Shown: positions 33,976 through 45,841 of the stretch, piece after piece
Position numbering within the stretch: position 1 is the stretch's first letter
How the letters are laid out: each line of letters begins with the position of its first letter
NCBI GenBank assembly: GCA_961205875.1
Contig: OY540810.1
Span: forward strand, 2,542,001-2,606,000
Reading direction: 5' to 3'
Source of the DNA: Sialis fuliginosa
Lineage: Eukaryota; Arthropoda; Insecta; Megaloptera; Sialidae
DNA length: 64,000 nt
Program-made: the position numbers and the translations under genes
Notes under the pieces: generated by a model
What the model saw: only the letters and a program-made list of their open reading frames with translations
The model's database searches: none
Told to the model about the DNA's origin: nothing

Positions 33976-34464
33976 CCGGAATTTGTGACGTCATGATTCA
34001 TATTCTGTCCAGCTGTCAATATTGTTGTTTGTATCAAAGTTTCAACGTGTGACTTATAAAAACTATGTAGAAGAATACTAATAATTCGGGCAAGACATAC
34101 ACGAGTGTATGCCATAAGGGTTCCGAAGTAGTTTTGAGTTAGAAAAAAATAAAAAATATGGTCATGTTCTACTAATTGAGATGCACATTTTGACATCCCA
34201 ATTAGTCTTGTCTTGATTCGTATGTCAGTGAGAATGGTTACGGAACCCTATCATGTGTGTGCCCAACACGCACTGGGCTATTTTTTAATGTTGAGGTACG
34301 GAACTCTTAAAAATAGTATCTATACATATTTATAAAGAAATTAAAAAAATATTAAATATATATTTTTACCTAAAACTGATAAAAAGGTATAGGTATAATA
34401 GGTATATGCAAAAATTATTTATATATATATATATATATACCTTCTACATATTTATATATGTAAC

Positions 34465-34586
34465 CAGCCCGGATTTACCATGCAGGCAGAGTAGAGGCAA
34501 ATTTTGGCGGAAACTTTGAAAACTTGTTATATTCGTGGGAATTTTCGCAACTGCCTAGGGGCGGCAAATTTCTAAATCCGGACCTG
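34465..34586. mobile_element. 122-bp hAT-like MITE, perfect 8-bp duplication
   Basis: Ends CAGCCCGGATTTACC and TAAATCCGGACCTG; TATGTAAC flanks both sides (34457-34464, 34587-34594). Confidence 0.85.
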
Positions 34587-35184
34587 TATGTAACTACCTA
34601 CCTACTAACCAGTATATACATATATTTCCCTAAACTCAATTTACATAAGTAAATAATGGTTGAAATAAAGATTGTGAATATATTTGCGTGCGGTATTTAT
34701 CGAATTGGTTAAGATAAAGTAAGTACATAAATTATCATTAATAATACAAGATGCAATCGATATGTATGAAAAGACACTAATAATTTTACAACACGCTATG
34801 AAATTATTTTAAGTTAGCTGTTACCCGCGATTTTTCTACGTGGAATTTGTATTCTTTTTTATCTAATTAATTTTTACGGGATACAAAGTAACATATTATG
34901 TCCTTTATAAGGATACAAGCTATATCCCTGCAAAATTTCAACAAGATCGGTTCAGCGGTTTAGCCATAAAAAAGTAACAAACAAAATATAATATTGTATT
35001 CACGTACTATGGGCTTCAGAAGTTGTCTGCCAGGGTAAAGGTCAAAATCGCTTTCAACAGATTCGAAAATATTAAGACAAACATCATCGATTACCTTTTC
35101 CGAGGGAGGAGCTTATATAGTTACACCATTTTAAATAAAAACACAAATATACGTCCATTTCATTAATTAATTTTATATAAAGTT

Positions 35185-36090
35185 TAACATATTTAAAATT
35201 CGGAATATCAAATATTTATTGCCACAAAAGTCTTTGTTTGGTACATGGAGAAATGATTTAAATATTATAATAATCAAATGGAAGGAGCCTACTAAGTTTG
35301 TGATAAGCGAATTTCAATGAAAACTGGTCGACCACTTCTGCATTTCACTGTACGTGTTCGTGTGACGATTTATAAAAACAGTTATTCAAAATTTGTCAAA
35401 AACTATTTTTACTACAGTGTTCGTTATAATTTTCATTGAAAATACTAATTAAAAGTTATAGGGTCAACTGGGGTAAAAGTGAAACAAAATACAAATCTTT
35501 CATGTTTTTGACAGTTAACGATACAAATTCATACTTTAATGTTTTCTACTAGATGCGCTTATGAATAACCATTTTAAATACTTACGTCATTGAACTGTAC
35601 GATACAACACGGACTTTAAAAATTAAAAAAGTGTGTTTCATTTTTAACCTCTAATTTGGGAAAAAGTGAAACAGGCCTCTAATGGAAAATATTTCTCGAA
35701 AAATTAAAATAAAAGCTACAAAGGCAACTTTGATTTATCTTCTTTGGGGCATATCAATGTGAAATTGTAACTTTAATTAATATCTGAGCTATACAGAAAG
35801 TTATGTGCAAAGAATTAAAATTTAATTCACACGTTTTGACATCGACTAACAGGGAAATCTGTAGGGGTGACACATCAGGTCGCTTTAACAAACCTTTAAT
35901 GATGATGTCAGTTTTTATAATTCTCCTATAAACAAATTAGTTTTTTAGTTGCAAGCTTGTTTAACTTTTACCCCATTCTCGAATTTTTCAGATTTTTTGC
36001 ATCGATAGTTTAAAAATAATAATTAAGTTTATGATAAGCGAATTTCAATGAAAACTGGTCGACCACTTCTGCATTTCACTGTATCTATAT
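35185..36090. repeat. composite: CTCCTCCCATTTG repeat around a TA-flanked MITE
   Basis: TTCATTGAAATTCGC/AGTGGTCGACCAG/GCATTTCACTGTA ends appear at about 35350 and again at about 36080. Between them 35461-35978 is a GGGGTAAAAGTGAAAC MITE that lost its right end. Fragments of the same CTCCTCCCATTTG repeat lie at about 21060-21200, 37580-37810 and 41280-41400. Confidence 0.6.
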
Positions 36091-36754
36091 TATGTTAAAG
36101 TACGATGCACTATTTTACATTATTATAATGATTATTATTTGCATGTTTATGAATTTTCATTAATTCGTTCATAACATGGAATGGTTTGTATCCTGTATAA
36201 TTTATCAAGAATTCACCATAGCGAATGATATAGAGAATAGAGTGAGACACCTATACTCGTATCATTGTATGTTGGTGAGGGATAGAGAATGCATTTAATA
36301 TAATTCCAAGAAACAAATTACCGTAATAAATAGCGAATATTATACGTGCTGGTGTTTAGTAGAGAACCCCTAAGAACTGAAGTACCTTCTTATTCAATAT
36401 GGAGGGTGTATTTTTGTTATGAAATCTAGATTGTATATATAACGAATAATAACAAGTTATAGAGAATAATATTATCTATAATTTTTTTGAAATCATATTT
36501 TAAAATTTTATTTCAAATGGTTCATAATAGAAAAAAATGTTTATAATAAAAGTTGTAGAGGACGTTATTTTCTATTTTTTTTTTATCTTTTATGAATTGA
36601 CCAAAAAATAATATTTTAGATTTTATTTAAAATTAATTTTATTTTTATGAAAATAAAAGCATTTATTATTACAACTGTCAGATAGAAATAATATTGTTTA
36701 AAATGTGTTAAATTGTTGAAATATCAAATAAATAAGAAGTTTTTGACATTTCAA

Positions 36755-37200
36755 AATCATCAAAATTTTGTGTAAGGGGGAGGGGTGAGATCCCAAAATA
36801 ATAATTTTTTCAAGATATCTCAAGAACGACACATGTTACGTGAAAATTTTATAGAATTTTTTTTATAGAGCTTTCAATTTCATATAATATAGTTCTACAA
36901 CGTTTGTTGTAAAATATTCCCTTACAATGATTTATTTTTTTTAAATTGATATTTACTTTGACATATTAAATGTCATTTTGACGATTGCATAAATTTAGAT
37001 TTTGATTGAAATTGTCAATGAAAACATAATCAGGTGCGTCTTAAGAAAAATGTCTAATATATTTTAATAAAATTGTTTAAAAATAAAACGGTTAACCAAT
37101 GCTAGGCAATTTATCTGAACACTTGATTGGTACTTATTTAAATTGTTCAATAATTTACTACCTTTGATGAATTTAGCACGAGGAAGCAATGAGAATTTAT
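36755..37200. repeat. partial dispersed repeat ending ACGAGGAAGC
   Basis: Matches the right half of the repeat at 7788-10880: AAGGGGGAGGGGTGAGATCC, GATATCTCAAGAACGACACA, and TTTAGCACGAGGAAGC at the end. Confidence 0.65.
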
Positions 37201-37354
37201 TTGTATTTTTAAACAGAAAAATGATTATACCGATTTATAATAAAAACGTTTGTATTTAAAATCACAGAATATAATTAAAATATATCTCAAACATTAACAA
37301 TTAATGTAATGTAGTTTATATTCAATTTCTTAGCAAAAAGTGTTAATTAATGTA

Positions 37355-37516
37355 CAGGGCCGTAGAGCCGAGAGCCCAGTCCCCAATATATGCAAAATAT
37401 AAAAATTAAAGCCCTTTTTTTTCGTTGCCAACTTGAATTTTATACTTTTACTATATTACTTGTTCCTCAATCTTGCTGACCCCAATTTTTACTGCTCCGG
37501 TGGTAGTTACGGCCTT
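37355..37516. mobile_element. hAT-like MITE related to 28038-28270
   Basis: Ends CAGGGCCGTAG and GTAGTTACGGCCTT. Flanks TTAATGTA and TTTATGTA agree at 7 of 8 bases, so the duplication is probable, not certain. Confidence 0.6.
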
Positions 37517-37894
37517 TTTATGTAATTTCTTCTGTATCATGTACAGTCACCTGCATTAATGGTCTTGCAGTTTGTATTCATTTTCGTTTATCACAAACTT
37601 AGTAGGCTCCTCCCATTTGGTTATTATAATATTTAAATCATTTCTCCATGTATCAAACAAAGACAGATATTTTGAAATTCATTTGCTAGATAAAGAACTA
37701 CTCTTCGTTTATAATAGGTACTCATATATATTTGTGCAATTAAATTATTATGTAATCTATTGAAAATTGTATACGTAAATTTTGTGGCAATAAATATTTG
37801 ATATTCCGAATTTTAGTATTTAAATATATTAAACTTGATAGAAAAAGATAACCGATGATATTTGTCTTTAAATTTGGAATCTGTTGTAAGCGAT

Positions 37895-38260
37895 TCTAGC
37901 CTTTAGGGTGCCAGACGAGTTCTGCAGGCGACTGTACATATGTAAGTCTTGTATACCGACCGGGGAAGTTTATTTACTTTTGACAATCACTGGTTTACAT
38001 GTGCCACTTCAAAAACAACCCTTACCTTTGACCCTCGGTAGCCGGCGTGTTCTCCTCTACCCCTCCCACATCTACGTAACGGCGGGCGCCCTTTGCAGAG
38101 AGTTTGCGCGCATGATAAACGCGTAGCACATATTAAAACAGGGACACGTCCTCGGCCTAGACGGGCCGGTCGCTTTATTAAATTCCTAGCGAGAATTAAT
38201 GAATTAGAAAATCATTGGGGGATGTTATATTAATCTGGGTATGAATGCCCGCGACCCTTG
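37895..38260. promoter_or_regulatory. non-repetitive GC-rich island, candidate enhancer
   Basis: The most conspicuous single-copy block in the last vg intron: TTGACAATCACTGG, ACCTTTGACCCTCGG (TCF-like), CGTAACGGCGGGCGCC and GGACACGTCCTCGG. The 72-codon plus frame over part of it (37908-38126) has no known domain. In Drosophila the quadrant enhancer lies in a late vg intron, so position is suggestive; identity is inference. Confidence 0.3.
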
Positions 38261-38430
38261 AACAGGTGGATCATGTGTAATGCAATATATGCATTCAATA
38301 TATTATACACACCCTTAATTTTTATTTGAATTTTCATGTTAGGTTGTATTTGAATAAGGGTGTGTTAGAGTTATTTATGATTTTTTTGGAGTTGGTAGAG
38401 TTATTAAATTAACAATTGGGTACTGTTATG

Positions 38431-38659
38431 CAGGGCTTCAAACCGGAATTGAACCGAAAACCGGAACAGAACCGAAATAAAAAAATCTGTTTTTACGGTT
38501 CAGTACATGTTAAAATAATAATAAATAATTATGGTAGAAAAAATTTGTTTAATACAAATATATTTTTTAAAATTAATCCTTAAAACGAAAACCGGAACCG
38601 AACTGAAATATATTTTTTTACTCGAACCGGAACGAACAAAATAACGGTTCGAAGCCCTG
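38431..38659. mobile_element. CAGGGCTTC hAT-like MITE
   Basis: Ends CAGGGCTTCAAACCGG and GGTTCGAAGCCCTG; flanks CTGTTATG and CTGTTATA agree at 7 of 8. Same family as 11093-11469. Confidence 0.75.
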
Positions 38660-38669
38660 CTGTTATATA

Positions 38670-38912
38670 AGGTATTGGCTGCACCGGTTTAGTGGGGGGG
38701 GGGGCGAACTAAGGCGACCGTCGGGGCGCCAGGCCAGGTGGGGTGGTGCATATATGAGGCATAAGTTGGTTCAAATTAAGACAATTTTTGAGTACTTTTT
38801 TTTTTAATCTTTAAATTTTTTGTCGATCTGTTAAACCCGATTAAGCAAAAAATATAGGTAAATATAAACAATGTTAATTTGTAAAAAAATCGATTGTATA
38901 AATTTCAGGAAA
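38670..38912. mobile_element. truncated relative of 26214-26776
   Basis: CACCGGTTTAGTG plus a G-run, GGGGCGCCAGGCCAGGTGG and GTCGATCTGTTAAACCCG match the left half of the satellite-carrying family. The satellite-type core is missing. Confidence 0.7.
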
Positions 38913-38929
38913 TTGAAAATTACTGTATA

Positions 38930-39495
38930 GGGTAAACTGGGGTAAAAGTGAAACAAAATACAACTCTTTCATGTTTTTTGACAGTTAACGATACAAATTC
39001 ATACTTTAATTTTTTCTACTAGATGCGCTTATGAATAACCATTTTAAATACTTATGTCATTTGAACTGTACGATACAACACGGACTTTAAAAATGAAAAA
39101 AGTATGTTTCATTTTTAACCTCTAATATGGGAAAAAGTGAAACAGGCATCTAATTGAAAATATTTCTCGAAAAATTAAAAGAAAAGCTACAAAGGCAACT
39201 TTGATTTATCTTTTTTGTGGCATATCAATGTGAAATTGTAACTTTAATTAATATCTGAACTATACAGAAAGTTATGTGCAAAGAATTAAAATTTAATTCA
39301 CACGTTTTGACATCGACTAACAGGGAAATCTGTAGGGGTGACACATCACTTTCATATTTTCAGGTCGCTTTAACAAACCTTTAATGATGATGTCAGTTTT
39401 TATATTTCTCCTATAAACAAATTAGTTTTTTAGTTGCAAGTTTGTTTCACTTTTACTCCATTTTTTTGGTGTTTCATATTTACCCCGCTCGACCC
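38930..39495. mobile_element. TA-flanked GGGGTAAAAGTGAAAC MITE, complete
   Basis: Starts GGGTAAACTGGGGTAAAAG and ends TACCCCGCTCGACCC, with TA on each side. Confidence 0.8.
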
Positions 39496-39594
39496 TACAT
39501 ATATAGATACCTATGTCTATGTATTGAATATATTCTTATTTTTAACAAAAACATCAGTTATACAATAGCTATATACCTTTAATCAATACCATAG

Positions 39595-39790
39595 CCAGGG
39601 TGTATTATGGTCACTTTATAGTAGAGATATCGCCAGTAGTTCCGTAGATGACGTGTTCTTCTGTCGACCAATAGAACGCAAGTATCGGTTTGACCACTCC
39701 CACACTTACGGGCGGCGCCTTTTATGTTTTATTACCCCACGGTTTATAATTCCATACATCTATCTCATTTACAAACGCAATGTTTACGTA
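39595..39790. promoter_or_regulatory. non-repetitive island, candidate regulatory DNA
   Basis: About 190 bp unlike the repeats: GACCACTCCCACACTTACGG, GGGCGGCGCC (Brinker/Mad-like GGCGCC) and CCACGGTTTATAATTCC. It lies 1.1 kb before the last vg exon. Function is inferred. Confidence 0.25.
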
Positions 39791-40099
39791 CATGTTTTCT
39801 CTTTTTATTACTTTGACATTCGTGTTTTGTTTCAGCTTGTTTTTGTTTTGCTTTGTTTTATTTTATTTCACTCTTGTAAATACAGTTAAATATGCTGAAT
39901 GGGAAATAATTTTATTTATCATTTCTTGTATGAACGAACAATTAAATCTATTATATGTCTTTTTACTTTGTCTGTACACGAGATGAGAAAAGATTTAGGT
40001 TTGTCTCGTGTTGTAGTATATCGTTTTACGCGGTAGATACGTTCCACGGAAAATTGCGTAAGGTACAACGCTAAATTCTATTAACTTACCAACTGGAAG

Positions 40100-40530
40100 T
40101 TATTGTAATCGGCCCGAAAATCAAAATCAAAAATTTCAACATATTTGTATGTTTCAAGATCACTATAGTATATTTACACTATTTTCAGAAAGATGTCTGT
40201 GTGTGTGTACGTATGTGCGTGTCATTTTTTACGTTCACGAAATCTCGTAAATAAAAAATGCTATCGACTTCGTTGGGGTGCCAATCGAAGCGTCTTGACG
40301 TGATTATGATCTGAAAGAAAGGATTTTTCGAAATTCAACCCCATAAGGGGGTAAAAAAGGGGTGTAAAGTTTTTTTTTGTCGGATTTACTTGAAACTTAG
40401 CATAAAATATACAATTAATGAAAAATGTATTTCAGTATTTTTTTTTGTTATACGTGCCTAAACAGCCATAGAAGGAGTGAAAGGCGAAAACCACCCTTAA
40501 AATTTGATTTTTAAATACTAATAAATAGAA
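40100..40530. repeat. diverged arm of the 1.2-kb foldback family
   Basis: ACGTGCCTAAACAGCC, GAAGGAGTGAAAG and AAAACCACCCTTAAAATTTG match 12213-13448 and 5680; the rest (GTGTGTGTACGTATGTGCG, AACCCCATAAGGGGG) is only loosely related. Confidence 0.5.
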
Positions 40531-40856
40531 TTGGAAAAATAGTTTTTCAACTGTTGCGTAAAAATGCATTTATTATTGTAGTTTTTATTACAGAAAACTG
40601 GTTTGATTGAACACAATTTGAAATCAATATTTTACTTGTACCTCGTAAATCTTATCGAGATCTATGATTTGAGATCAAAACCCGCATTCTGACCCATACT
40701 CCCCCTCTCCCCCCTTCCGTTATGTGTATATTTAATATTCGTTTCTTTTTAAATACTTATGAATTAAAATTATTTATCTCTTATGTTTTGTAATTGACAT
40801 AAATTTTATAACATATAAAATATATTACCTAATACATATTTTTTTTTTTGTTACAG

Positions 40857-40906
40857 GTCTTGAAGCCCAAGTACAAGAAACATCGAAAGACTTGTATTGG
40901 TTTTAA
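40857..40906 (+). CDS. vg: vestigial last coding exon and stop
   Basis: After a T-tract and TTACAG (acceptor AG 40855-40856), two bases complete the glycine codon from the previous exon. Then LEAQVQETSKDLYWF and TAA (40904-40906) end the protein. The short aromatic C-terminus is one I associate with insect Vestigial and it supports the linkage over a 15.6-kb intron. Only 15-16 residues are coded here. It could easily be missed by gene finders because no frame longer than 60 codons is present. Confidence 0.93.
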
Positions 40907-41125
40907 TACACACAAAGTGGCAGTTGGCAGTGCTGTGAGTCTACCAAATAAATAATAAGTAATACATATTATTTTAAATAATAAACATTATTTCTTACAA
41001 CTAGTGCTGTAAAAATAATACCTAAATAAAACCAGTGTTGTGATAAAACTTATAAATAATAAATTAGTTAAATATAATTATTAAATATATTAATAAAGTG
41101 TAAATAAAATACGTAAACCAGTGGT
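40907..41125 (+). other. vg: vestigial 3' UTR with poly(A) signals
   Basis: AATAAA occurs at 40947-40952, 41025-41030, 41092-41097 and 41103-41108. The UTR extent is uncertain; transcript ends would lie 10-30 bases after whichever signals are used. Confidence 0.6.
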
Positions 41126-42600
41126 ATACAAAAGTTTTGACTGTAGGTATGCATATACTATTTTATTGATAATAAATTATTTATAATTTAATATTGTGAA
41201 ATTTTAACTCGATACTTGTAGAACTTATTTAAGATATGTTATTCTAATTTGAATTAGAAATGTATGTATGTACAGATCTACAGTGAAATGTAGAAGTGGC
41301 CGTCCAGTTTTCATTGAAGTTCGCTTATCACAAACTTAGTAGGCTCCTCCCATTTGGTTATTATAATATTTAAATCATTTCTCCATGAAGTACTCATCGT
41401 TTATAATAGGTACTCGTATACAGGGTGGTCCGGTTTGGGATACAGATATTTTATGAGTTGATTCCTTGGCTCATTGTGAGTAAAAAATTGTACGGGAAGG
41501 TAGGGTCTATCTTCAACACCCTCTGAGCTACAGAGTGTTTAAAAACTTCCTTCAGAGTAGTACTTACAAACAAAGATTATCTCATAACTTCTAAAGTAAC
41601 GTAACTAGAGCAACCATATTGAGTAAGTTTCATAGGTAATTAACTAACGTATTTTTCAGTATTAGCGTTATTGCTAGCCGTGTTTCCAGTTCAGAGTTAT
41701 TGCTTATCAAAGTCAAAAAATATGTTTCTTTTTTTGAAAATTTTATAGACCCCCCCCCCCCTCTGAATTTGTCAATATGCTTTATTTAACTTAACAATAA
41801 TGATAGATCAAAAAATGAAAATTACATATATATAATTATCTCCTCCGATTTTTTTTTCTGGATGCGCCACTGGAAATGTTTTTATTACAATAACATGTCT
41901 AAAATATATTACGTACAAGTATAGTTCCTAAATCAATTACTATGATTTATGAGATATACAGGAAGATTCACAACTAGTGTAAAAAATTATTTTGGGCAAA
42001 ATTTTTGGAAGGCTGTAGCTCCCTCACGAAGAATTTCCGGACATATTATTCATATGAAGTTTTTCGCTTAAAATTATGTTCTCGTTGTTAAATTCATTAT
42101 TTTTAATTATTATACTAAATTTATTTACACTAGTTGTAAATCACCCTGTAGATTCTCGATTGTTATTTTATTAAATTAAATGTACTGAACAATTTAACCC
42201 ATTAATGCCCAGACGTACTAAATTCATAAACTATTTCAAAATGCCATAATTCAAAAATAATATATAGTGCAATTTTGTATAAAATATGTGTTATTCATGT
42301 AAATAATAAAATTTCGTAATAACTGTATATTATATATATATAAATGTAAGTTTAGAGACTGATTTAATTATTTTAGAATGCTCTCGAATAATAACAATTT
42401 TAATTTGAAAAATTATCTACAATTTTTTTCTTAAGTACCTACATACATTTTAAATTATAGCAAAATTCGACTACCCAAACTTATTAAGATAATATTTAAA
42501 TTCCTGAAAGTTTTATTTATCCCCCCCCCCCCCCCCCCCCCCCGTTATATAATTACAAGCACAGTTTTAAATGTGTTCTTTTCAATATCAGCTTAAGGTT
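41126..42600. other. intergenic, repeat debris
   Basis: Includes a CTCCTCCCATTTG fragment (41280-41400), a hAT-like right end (41745-41872: C-run, then TGGATGCGCCACTG), AT-rich filler and a 23-base C-run at 42521-42543. No gene seen. Confidence 0.6.
42521..42543. repeat. 23-base C homopolymer
   Basis: An uninterrupted C-run. Shorter G/C runs occur beside hAT-like ends at 24277, 24890, 26228, 38694, 41750, 43158, 49182, 49900 and 54325. Confidence 0.95.
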
Positions 42601-42612
42601 TTTTATATCGTA

Positions 42613-43023
42613 GGGGAACTGTGGGTAATTTAGGGCTCTTAAGGAATACTATTAAATGGAAAATAAAATATAGATAAAATTTGATTTTTTTCCAGTAGTT
42701 TGAATATTTGCAATATAACTCAAAATTGACAATATTTGTTTTATATTTTTTGATAATTAAATAAACGTTAGTTTACGCCAAATCACCCTCGATTTTCATA
42801 GGATGAAAATGATCAAATTTTGTATGTATTTATTTATTATATTTTATAAATAAAATTCCATTCGTAAATCATAGATGTAAATGTCTTAAATCTTTATTCT
42901 TATAAATAAAAGAAAATTACGTAATTGCAAAACAAAGACAAATAAATAATTTTCAAATATACAAGATTAGTGTTGTTCTGAGTGTGCAACATAGCCATTG
43001 CGCCATATTACCCGCCGTTCCCC
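42613..43023. mobile_element. TA-flanked GGGGAAC MITE
   Basis: Ends GGGGAACTGTGGGTAAT and ATTACCCGCCGTTCCCC are inverse with two mismatches, with TA on both sides. Probably Tc1/mariner group. Confidence 0.75.
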
Positions 43024-43712
43024 TAACAATAATCATATATTTTTTTACTATTATTAACTATTATTTTTCATTTTAATTGAAAAAATTTATTATGACTAAG
43101 CATTGAACTAAAAGTAACAAAAACACAACAAATAAGCTTAAACAACGACTTGGGGAATGGGGGGGGGGGGGGGCTTATGAGCTTATATATGTCTAATTCT
43201 ATCACCACCCGTAGGTAATTGAAAAAATAATATTTTGAAGTACCTACAAAATTGCAATTTTACTTAAAATTGTCTTACTTCTATATATGAAAAAATATAT
43301 TTGGATCTTGGCTTCTTGGTGTAAACCGTGTCTTAGAAAAGCTCCATTGCAATGTGTGACGAAACTTTGGCCGATAACATGACTAAATTGACGCGGCTTA
43401 CACCCAGAAGCCAAATTGATATATAATTTTATTTGGAAAATTAAAATGTATGTAGTTATTTTTGAATACATTTAAAGAACTTATATTGTTAATTGGTATG
43501 TGTTGTTAGGTCGTACGCCACGGTGTGTGGTGAAAAAAGGAAGTATTTCTATCGGGTCAAGTGTCAGTTGTTTTTTTAAAAAAAAACGTGTTTAATTAAA
43601 TTGGGAAATTGTTTTAAATAATTCTACTTATTTTCTTTATAAAGGAAATTAAATACTCTAATTGTTAAACGTATGTATATAATCAAAAATTTTATTATTT
43701 ACTAAACAGTTA
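43024..43712. other. intergenic, no gene recognised
   Basis: AT-rich with a G-run at 43158. A 75-codon minus frame (43244-43471) is without domain and probably chance; it includes a CATTGCAATG palindrome-like stretch but nothing diagnostic. Confidence 0.5.
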
Positions 43713-44211
43713 GGGTCAACTGGGGTAAATGTGAAACAAAATATAAATATTTAATGTTTTTTGATAGTTAACGATACAAATTCATACTTTAATTTTTTCT
43801 ACTAGATGCGCTTATGAATAACAATTTTAAATACTTTACGTCATTTGAACTGTACGATACAACAGGGACTTATGAAATGAAAAAAATGTGTTTCATTCTT
43901 AACCTCCCTCTAATTTAGGAAAAAGTGAAACAGGCCTCTAATGGAAAATATTTCTCGAAAAATTAAAAGAAAAGCTACAAAGGCAACTTTGATTTATCTT
44001 CTTTGTGGCATATCAATCTGAAATTGTAATTTTAATTAATATCTGAGCTATACAGAAAGTTATGTGCAAAGAATTAAAATTTAATTCACACGTTTTGACA
44101 TCGACTACAGAGAGATTCATATTTTCAGGTCGTTTTAACAAACCTTTAATGATGATGTTGTTTCACTTTTACCCCATTTTTTTGGTGTTTCATATTTACC
44201 ACGCTCGACCC
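43713..44211. mobile_element. TA-flanked GGGGTAAA MITE
   Basis: Starts GGGTCAACTGGGGTAAATG and ends TTACCACGCTCGACCC; TA flanks both ends. A few internal deletions relative to 38930-39495. Confidence 0.8.
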
Positions 44212-44518
44212 TAGGTTATTAAGTTATTTGACAATTGACCCTATTGTGTTAGTTTCGATTTTTACCGCTGAAGGTGTCGTTACCATCGACGATATATACC
44301 AAGTATAAAGCATAAAGCTATTGTAAATATGGTAAGTTAGTAGTGGTATTTTGTACAGAAAAACGTATGTTTTAAAATGTAAATAGTCGTACTATATAAA
44401 AACAATTGCGCACGAAAGAAGCAACATATTTTCTTTTTATTGTTAAAAATGTTAAAACATTTCAATAAATATGCTAAAACCAATTTTTATAAATAATTTG
44501 CTTGAGTAGCAAATGCAA

Positions 44519-44742
44519 ATTAGCTTCCAGCTGACGCTATCTGCTAGGTATTAAATATAAATGACAACACACTCACATATGAAATCGTACATATGATAAC
44601 CTTGAAGCATGCGCGATAAGTACAATCAGCTACTTAAAATTTAAATTATTATACATTTATTACCACTGCTTTAAAATATCGAGCAATTTCATAACAATTT
44701 GACACCTAGCAGATAGCGTTAGCTGGTAGCTAATTTAAGTAA
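44519..44742. repeat. inverted repeat with 31-bp arms
   Basis: ATTAGCTTCCAGCTGACGCT...AGGT is mirrored by ACCTAGCAGATAGCGTTAGC...TAAT. Right of it, TTTACAATACCGGGCA (44751-44766) resembles the ends of the TGTCCGGTAT family, so this may be a remnant of it with another insertion. Confidence 0.65.
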
Positions 44743-45092
44743 CTTCTTTACAATACCGGGCATATATAATTGTAACAAAATAAACAATGTTGAAATTTGT
44801 TTTGGCTGTATTTAAAATTCTTCTAAAAAGTATCAATTTGACGTTATTTACCCATGGCTGAGGGGTAAAGCCCGATGGCCAATAACTTTAAAAAAACAAG
44901 TAAATAGTGAATGTTTGTTTATTTTAACAATGAAAAGAACAATCTTGTGTATTTGCCAGAATCTGTTCAGAGTTATTAGCTGGTGTAACGTATTTTTCGT
45001 TTTCAATTTCATTTTATTAAAAAAACATATTAAATCGAAACTATTGTTGTCTTTTTTTAACCCCTTATTATTTCTATAACAAAATAAAGATA

Positions 45093-45693
45093 GGGTAAGT
45101 GCAGTGATTATGATATCCTATTCTTTCTGGATCCTATATGGGCAAATCCACAGAACGTGGCCGCATTAGCTTTAAATTAAAATACTCAAATGCTTCTTCA
45201 AAATGGAGCATTGAACGCACACTCTTCTATGTCGTCTCAAAATCTTCGTAACAAAGAGAAGAATAATTGGTCTCAATTTCAGGAGTGTGCTACGGATGTT
45301 CCAAAAGTTACAGCAAATAAACCAAATAAAAAACGCTGAAATTGCCGTTCGCTGGATAAAACAATCGCGCATATGAAATGTAAGAGGTGTGCGCCTTTGA
45401 AACTCCGGGAAAAGGTTCATTGTACCAAAAAACATGTCCAGTAAAAATTTCAGATTCATTGGTTTGAATCTGAGAAAATTGCGGTGGTATGAATTTTTCT
45501 TTTTTTAAAAGTTCCATTCTGAAAACGTGAAAATAACCGATTTTTCAATGCAAATTGTGCTGCAGTTTTTATATGAATCAAGCAATCGACTTGTAACTCC
45601 ATGTTTACATCCACAATAAAGTATACTTTGAGTTCGTGTACTTATGGGTGGGTAATATACATTCCCACATGCGCACTATTACCGTTCCCCCAA
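45093..45693. mobile_element. decayed TA-flanked element with frame remnants
   Basis: GGGTAAGTGCAGTGATTATGA on the left and the inverse-like GCGCACTATTACCGTTCCCCC on the right are near TA. The minus strand holds broken protein-like stretches. Terminal match is partial. Confidence 0.5.
45110..45517 (-). pseudogene. possible transposase remnant, frameshifted
   Basis: In minus frames, protein-like stretches such as EIFTGHVFWYNEPFPGVSKA (upstream) and FEEAFEYFNLKLMRPRSVDL (downstream) are separated by stops and frame changes. I recognise no domain. Location within an inverted-repeat element suggests a decayed transposase. Confidence 0.35.
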
Positions 45694-45788
45694 TATGATA
45701 CTAGAAAAATTTAAAAAAAACTGAAGATTGTTAGGAATTTTTTCTATTGTAAAATATATTTAAATTAAATATGATCAATACAAGCAAC

Positions 45789-45841
45789 CAGTGGAGTTTT
45801 TATGGGTCCCCCCTCCCGATTTTTTTCTGGGTGCGCTACTG
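45789..45841. mobile_element. 53-bp hAT-like remnant with duplication
   Basis: CAGTGGAGTTTTTATGGG at one end and TGGGTGCGCTACTG at the other; flanks CAAGCAAC and TAAGCAAC agree at 7 of 8 bases. Confidence 0.7.

Larger units (their letters stand above)
25290..40856 (+). other. vg: vestigial last intron (15.6 kb)
   Basis: Runs from GTCAGT to a T-tract and TTACAG at 40856. It is full of MITEs listed separately. Stretches where I see nothing: 27460-28030, 28280-28940, 29800-30850, 31390-31680, 32945-33600, 34600-35180 (only a TTACCCGCGATTTTTCTACG repeat fragment near 34820), 36090-36750 and 39800-40090. The last intron is long relative to a 50-base final exon, so a splicing-independent role (enhancers) is plausible but unproven. 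Confidence 0.85.
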
